Shown in pieces: positions 20,372-25,643 of a DNA stretch of 25,643 nt (its first letter is position 1; the number at the start of each line of letters is the position of its first letter). Location: assembly GCA_946803715.1 (NCBI GenBank), contig CAMPET010000014.1, positions 82,480-108,122 of the forward strand, written 5' to 3'. A model generated the notes under the pieces. The model saw only the letters and a list, made by a program, of their open reading frames with translations, searched no databases and was not told where the DNA came from. The translations under genes were made by a program, and so were the position numbers. The DNA comes from Beroe ovata (lineage: Eukaryota > Ctenophora > Nuda > Beroida > Beroidae).

Positions 20372-20443
20372 GTGTGTGTGTGTGTGTGTGTGTGTGTGCC
20401 NNTGTGTGTGTGTATGTGTGTTTGTGTGTGTGTGTGTGTGTGT
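20372..20443. repeat. GT microsatellite with two Ns
   Basis: Interrupted (GT)n with NN at 20401-20402. Confidence 0.95.
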
Positions 20444-21192
20444 GGAGGGATCTGTGTACCAGGATACAAGAGAAAGAGAGAGGACGAATGATACCGGCGG
20501 TCCATTGTAACATGTGTCGTCCACTACGAAACACATATACTGAGATAGATAACTGAGAAGAGAGGGAGAAAGAGAGAGAGAAAAAAGATAGAAAGTGGTG
20601 GGGAAAAGAGAGATGAATAGAGGGGCACACGCTCCTACTATTATATTGAGAATATAAGGTGAGAATTGAGAGCGCTGATATGACCACCACCTGAGAATGA
20701 GTCTAGTGTAGGGGAGACATGGCCCGGGTCAGCTCCCCACCCCGGCAATCGGGGCATGGGTGGGGAGAGAGAGAGAGTCGTCACATTGTCACAGCAGTGA
20801 GGCAGGGGGAACACCAGATAAAACTCGCGGGGACTATATAGTGTGTATAATAATGATCATGCTTGACCATGAATATATGCACATACTATGCATGCGCAAG
20901 CCCGTGAGGTTATAATATCCGTGGACGAGACATGGCGAATGGTCGAGACATGACGAATGGGCAGCATAGTCCCGCGATATACCCGCATATTACAGACAGC
21001 TGTAGATACGACCCAGAGAAATGGGATTTGGTATGACAATCATCAGCAGCTCTCTGCATGTATTACACGATGGAAATGGATGAATAGGATATTGGTGTCT
21101 CAAACTGCCACTGATGAGGAGAGGCTCACAGACAAACTATAAAAGGGTGCTGAGGAGCTATGATCACTAAGTCCCCGTGTATAACAAGCTGT

Positions 21193-21284
21193 GTGTTGAG
21201 GTGCTAGTTTACCAGGAGTATCACTATGTTATGACTGGTGTTGAGGTGCTAGTTTACCAGGAGCACCACTATGTTGTGATAGGA
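21193..21284. repeat. 45-bp direct repeat, two copies
   Basis: TTGAGGTGCTAGTTTACCAG and what follows recurs after 45 bases (21196 and 21241) with a few substitutions. The period is a multiple of three, so the plus-strand frame stays open (VEVLVYQE twice), but there is no good start or splice context. Confidence 0.85.
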
Positions 21285-21882
21285 GAAGATTGGTGCGTAG
21301 AAGCAAAAAGTGCCCCTCGTTTTGTCAGTTGCTCGAGTCAGTCTCTTTTGATTGGATAAGGAAAAGGGTGAGTTAAGTTAGTAATGATTTGAATAAAATC
21401 TAACTATTATTCAACATTGCTAATATCATAATATCTTCAATCTTCATTTTAAATTAATCAAAATAATTCAATCAAACTCAAATATAACGGAGCCACACAA
21501 TTTTCTATCATTCTACCACAATATTATGTTAAATTGTTGCATGATGGATCTTATCTTCTTGATATTAGGAAACGATGATTGCAATGATGTAACTTTGATT
21601 GGCAAATTTAACGGTTAAACTAGTGAATGCAGGGCGGTTATTGATTGAGTGTACGGATGAAGGCCGCCAATCTATCATACAGAAGATAGGAAAGAGCTGC
21701 CCGCCTATTTGCCAATCCCTTACAGATGACACTAGATACTGTGCTACGTGCTTATGCCATGTGTGTGCCACGCCTCCTCATCGTATAGCCAGGCAGTGAC
21801 AATCATCATTGGAACCTCATATCGGAATATACAAACTACAATCAAGTACAGGCCCCAATATACTATAACGAGTCCATATGAT

Positions 21883-21888
21883 TTTATT
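21883..21888 (-). terminator. Candidate polyadenylation signal of the DMRT gene
   Basis: AATAAA on the minus strand, about 630 bases beyond the DMRT stop. Confidence 0.35.
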
Positions 21889-22519
21889 TCTACTACCTTA
21901 CTGAAGCAAGTCTTAGTGTGAATGTATGCGTACAGAGAGCTAACAAGAAATAACATTATATCAACATCAAACCGAGATCAAAATAACGATAAATAACAAT
22001 GTGGTCTCTGTGGAAGCGGTTCGATACTCTTAGCTCAAAAACAGCTTGCTCAATTTGATTTAAATTAAATAATTGTGTATGGATTGTGAGTCCATATCAC
22101 CAATGATATCAATACTTTCGCCATATACACACAAAATACATATATCGTAACCCCTATACTACACAAATTGAGCATGAAAACTCGCTTGATGCCAAAAAAG
22201 CAGCTAGCTAACGCTTATTCGTACATTTATGCAGTTTTCTAAAAACAACTCCCTTTTTCTGATGCATAACAGCACAATTACTGCACGCATTGAGTCTCAA
22301 GATGAGCAACATTCTCCAAAGGGATCGGTTGAAATGTTCAATCTATATTATATAACCTATCAACTACAAAGCAAAATATTGTACTCCGCTCCCCCAATAT
22401 ATGCAATAATTTAAAGCGGCGGTGGCGGCGGCGTGCATATCACACTCAAATGTGTAACATCTCTGAATAATCACCCTCCCTGCACGTGTGCAACAGAGGG
22501 TGTGTGTGTGACCGCGAGT

Positions 22520-24461
22520 CTAGAGCAGGAATGGTAGAGCTGGCATGCCGCATACCCTACAAAACTTGTCCCCAAGTTGTATAATGCTATTGCAGCTGTT
22601 ACACGTAACTAGAGTCCGGAGGAGGGCCGCGTCGCAGAACGGCCACATTAGCCGCGATATGATCGGGCTGTTCGCCTCGCTGGTGGCGACTGTCCGGCCC
22701 GAATCTGGACTAACCACGCCACCCCGTGGCGTCTTGATGATTAGGCTGCTGATGGAGAAGTCGTTTGTCGGCGGCGCCCCCGAGGTGGCTGTCGTTGTGG
22801 TGATGGGGGAGGAGGATGGTTCACTGACACTCATAGTCTCTGTGGGGTCCTGGACCTCGCTCTTAACGAGAGACGAGGGACTCACGGTCCTGGGAATGGT
22901 GGTGTCCTTGACAAATGTGGGCGGTGGAGCGAGGGGGGACGTCTGGTTCTCTCCACTGTTCATGTCCCGCGAGGAATCAGAGAAGTCATTCACGTCCTCC
23001 ATTGCTGTGGAGTTGTTGAACCCTTCCCTTGTTTCGGTGTAGTCGAGACATTCTTCAATGGTGGCCAGGACATCGTCGTTGTGTTTCGTTAGGATCTGGG
23101 CGAGTGTCCCTCGGTCCATATTGGAGAAGAGCTCGATGAGGAGGCCGAGGGAAGAGTGGGTGGGGGAGGAGTGATCGTTCAGACTGGTCACGTCGCAATC
23201 TCGCATGGGGGTGTCCTCTGTCATGTGACCTGCGGAGAATGGGTGTGTAAGAACACGTGTCACGTGGGTATATTCCCGGTATATATGGTGCGCGCGCGCG
23301 CTCAGTCTAGTCCGGATAATTAGCAGCAGCAGCATTTTTAACTGGAGTGCGTCACAATGGCTTCTCAAATCTGCCTCCCTGACATGGAATTAGAATGTTG
23401 AGGCGCATGTGGTGGTTAGTAACGTGACAGTGGTGCATCTCACGTTGCTGACACCTGCCGTCGTGTGAGGTGGTCGACGCGTTACCATGGTAACGAAATA
23501 CCACGTACCACTCCTCACGTGGAGAATTTTCTCCTAATCCGTGGTGCAGTACGAGGATTTGTAATTTTAGAACTGATACCAATCAATATGTACACATTAG
23601 TACAGCTGTGAAGGGAAAGAGAGGGGGTAAACTCTCGAAAAAATAACTGGGAGAATTTGCAGTTTACACACACAAAAACAGTGGTGATAATTTGACTACG
23701 TGAGAGATAGGGACTAGGGACCATTCGATCAGTTCCCACGTTCACCATGACACTCTTTCCACAGAATGGGAAAGTTAAGGACATACTAGGCTGCTGCTAC
23801 CAATTAACTCGTTTGGCGTAATTAGCATATTACGTTGGTGATCACAATAATTATAACTACTCAGATTGACATGTGGAGCGGCCTACAGTCACACACACTC
23901 CGAAATTATCGAAAACATAGGGGCCAGGAGTGTGAAAGTTCAATCATTACATGTATGACTTTCAATCACGTAGGACTTTCAATCACGTTATAATAATCAT
24001 GTCATGATCGGTACTGAGCAACTGTGATAATTGGTTAATGGACTGATAATACCAGTCCACCTTGTGATACCGATCACTGATCAACGTTAATCTGGGGAAT
24101 GGTTCGCGCGAATGACTACATGGGCTATCTGGGGGGGCAGGACTCTAGGTCGGAGGAATGTAGATAGGTGGCGGTAACCTAGGGTAGAGTTCACCATAGG
24201 TAGCCGCCGCCGACATACAGTCCTATACCCGGGCTATTCAATAAACCTTGAGCTATACATGGAATTTTTCAATGGGTGCCTAATATTCACCTGAGGTATC
24301 GATTGGGAGGTGTTTCTCCTGGTTTAGTTTCCTCTGCTTCCTGCGGAGTGCCACTTGGGCAGCCATAACTTTCCTGTGCTCAGAACTCAGCCGACACTTG
24401 ATGCACGTGCAATCTTTCCAGGGACAGGACGACTTGTGTCCTTTGAGCATGTGCAGCGTGC
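22520..24461 (-). CDS. DMRT transcription factor with DM and DMA domains, 5' partial
   Basis: Two minus-strand exons, complement 24291-24461 and complement 22520-23229, joined in phase 1, encode the C-terminal 293 or so residues. The first supplies the second half of a DM DNA-binding domain: [18 protein letters not shown], then [11 protein letters not shown] of the recognition helix. The CxxC/H start of the domain must lie in an exon beyond position 24461; I did not find it inside the window. The second exon has a DMA domain (CUE-like; [17 protein letters not shown] to ATIEECLDY), which places the protein with the DMRTA/DMRT3-5 group, then a Ser/Thr/Pro-rich linker. It ends with CNSC, ten residues, CRVCG and the stop PFLL*, resembling a zinc ribbon and not part of the usual DMRT plan. 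DMRT proteins are nuclear regulators of sexual or neural development. DM residues LSSEHRK differ from the usual LIAERQR. Confidence 0.92.
23481..23494. promoter_or_regulatory. Perfect palindromic X-box (RFX site)
   Basis: GTTACCATGGTAAC is a fully symmetric match to the RFX consensus GTNRCCATNGYAAC, and the symmetry extends to CGTTACCATGGTAACG. It lies in the DMRT intron. Confidence 0.55.
24005..24076. repeat. Nested inverted repeat
   Basis: Outer arms TGATCGGTA (24005-24013) and TACCGATCA (24068-24076) enclose inner arms TGGACTG (24039-24045) and CAGTCCA (24053-24059). It can fold as a bulged hairpin; possibly a decayed MITE. It lies in the DMRT intron. Confidence 0.7.
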
Positions 24462-25643
24462 CTATAAACGGGGAGAGGTCAGCATCATGTGAGCAGCGGG
24501 ACATGTTTAAACACACAGTATAATAATTTGAGATAAAACAAACACACAGGGTGAGAATTCATGTAAAGCCGGTCGGTAAAAATGGTTGTGCGTTGCAAAG
24601 TTACATTCGGACGAACAAAGTAATGAAATTAAAATCAGGAGTTTAGTATTTGCTGGTCTATATGGGGACAGGACATTAGTTTACACTGACACGCTATTGG
24701 TCGATACCTTTATTGCTGACACGCTATTGGTCGATACCTTGTTCACTGACACGCTATTGGTCGATACATTGTACACTGACACGCTATTGGTCGATACCTT
24801 GTACACTGACACGCTATTGGTCGATACCTTGTACACTGACACGCTATTGGTTGGGAAAGTGAAAGTGTACTGGTGCACTTCTTCCAGTTTACACTCTAAT
24901 CCAATGTTGGGTAAACATCCAGTAGAGGATTCTTCCAGAGAAAACTCGAGTGTAGGTTGAAGAGCGAGCAAAGCAGAGAAAGTGACAACACAGTGATGAA
25001 GATCCTACACTACTATCTGAGCCTATAACACTACAGAATGAGTAAGAATCAAGGTTCGCAGATGATGATATATAGGGCTTCTCAATGGAAATTATTTGAC
25101 TCACTCCAGACAGCGTAGGGAGACACGACAGAGCCGTTGTTCTATATCATATTACCGGGGGGAGGGGGGTCTAAGGTCAATGACCAATGTGTAGAAATGA
25201 CAGATTATAGCAGATTGCTGGGATGAATGGTAGGAGTGATGGGGGGGGGCAAAACAAACAAGACTCATCATTTGTCTAAAAAGCACGCACATACATACAC
25301 AGGCTGGCGTAGGTACAAATATTAATCGCAAGATCGTTCTATAGGTAGAGCTTGAGATATAGGAGAGATTAGGAACAGTTGCTAGGTAAGAAGTATGAAA
25401 CACTTTCAGAGGAAGGGAAAGAGAGGGAAATAACGCAAAGAAAGAAACTATTGAGATATAAATATAATACCTTGACAAAAAGACTAACGAATTGGTACCC
25501 TCCACATTGCTGCGAAGGATAACAAAATATATAGCTGTAGCCGAGGCTAGGATAATAGTACTAGAAGGTAGTACTAAAGGACTACGCGCTGATCTGGTGC
25601 AAGGTGCAGTGGCAGTCGGGCGCCGCCCCAAACTCATGATCGT
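24462..25643. other. Upstream DMRT intron or 5' region
   Basis: About 1.2 kb upstream of the DM half-exon on the minus strand. It contains the 30-bp tandem repeats; no exon encoding the first half of the DM domain (CxxCxNH) was found on the minus strand. Open frames here come from repeat periodicity or low-complexity sequence. Confidence 0.55.
24685..24850. repeat. 30-bp tandem repeat, six copies, each with a CCAAT box
   Basis: ACGCTATTGG begins at 24691, 24721, 24751, 24781, 24811 and 24841, an exact 30-base period. Units read CTGACACGCTATTGG followed by TCGATACCTTGTACA with few substitutions; the last unit diverges after TTGG. Each contains ATTGG, that is CCAAT on the minus strand, the strand of the DMRT gene. 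Because 30 is a multiple of three, both strands stay open, giving a false decapeptide repeat. Confidence 0.95.

Larger units (their letters stand above)
19803..22519. other. Convergent intergenic region
   Basis: About 2.7 kb between the stops of the FAM184-like (plus) and DMRT (minus) genes, so it contains both 3' UTRs. It holds a GT microsatellite, a purine-rich GA tract near 20540-20620, a 10-bp G/C hairpin (20733-20742 with 20758-20767) and a 45-bp direct repeat. No gene is recognised. Confidence 0.6.
23230..24290 (-). other. DMRT intron between DM and DMA exons
   Basis: 1061 bases, donor TCAG|GTGAAT and acceptor TCTCCGCAG. It contains a (CG)n run near 23290, a perfect X-box at 23481-23494, two tandem copies of GACTTTCAATCACGT near 23957-23989 and a nested hairpin at 24005-24076. 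No further exon is seen. Confidence 0.7.

Noticed and set aside
21599-21799. 66-codon plus-strand frame with several cysteines
   Set aside because: It begins at TTG, has no splice sites or recognisable family, and lies in the convergent 3' region.
22545-23042. 165-codon plus-strand frame
   Set aside because: Antisense shadow of the DMRT DMA exon, whose minus-strand frame has domain matches.
24586-24960. 124-codon plus-strand frame with a ten-residue repeat (DTLLVDTLYT), and its minus-strand counterpart
   Set aside because: The open frames on both strands result from the 30-bp period of the tandem repeat; no start context, splice sites or conserved motif.

Overview
The window is nuclear DNA of an animal. 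Its genes have many short GT-AG introns, CA/GT microsatellites and polyadenylation signals, and three gene products belong to animal-type families: a DMRT transcription factor with DM and DMA domains, a FAM184-type coiled-coil protein and a ZC3H18-type nuclear RNA-factor. Intergenic DNA is AT-rich and rich in hairpins and small repeats. The compact, mostly 60-250 bp introns fit an invertebrate, but I cannot name a phylum. The sequence is a draft assembly: there is a 111-base N gap inside a CA repeat at 10202-10312, single or double Ns at 8318, 15790 and 20401-20402, and a near-duplicate block around 8318 that looks like an assembly join.

Layout from left to right. 1-5331 is mostly non-coding: a 78-bp tandem repeat, a tRNA-like hairpin remnant and a dispersed repeat, plus one weakly supported small gene on the minus strand (about 3852 to 3442 or 2880). 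5332-6693 is an uninterrupted 453-codon plus-strand reading frame for an unrecognised, acidic then lysine-rich protein ending in EEGEIVDT. 7190-14003 is an eleven-exon plus-strand gene whose splice phases all agree. It encodes about 712 residues with three ZC3H18 signatures, but no CCCH zinc finger is visible; the N gap lies exactly where an exon for it would be expected. 14004-16754 is a non-coding block with a perfect 68-bp palindrome, a 96-bp MITE-like element with a 9-bp target duplication, and a CG-rich repeat. 16755-19802 is a seven-exon plus-strand FAM184-like gene of about 480 residues, containing a GC-AG intron. 19803-22519 is non-coding. 22520-24461 (minus strand) holds the last two exons of a DMRT gene; its first DM-encoding exon lies beyond the right edge or was not found. 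The DMRT and FAM184-like genes converge tail to tail.

The neighbouring genes do not form an obvious pathway. The one functional link is that the 453-codon protein and the ZC3H18-like protein both carry an EEGE(I/L) motif of the type that recruits ARS2 in nuclear RNA-decay and export adaptors. The most interesting points are the ZC3H18-like protein without a visible CCCH finger, the DMRT protein ending in a zinc-ribbon-like four-cysteine motif, six CCAAT-containing 30-bp repeats and a perfect RFX X-box in the DMRT locus, the miniature FAM184 protein, and the perfect palindrome and MITE.
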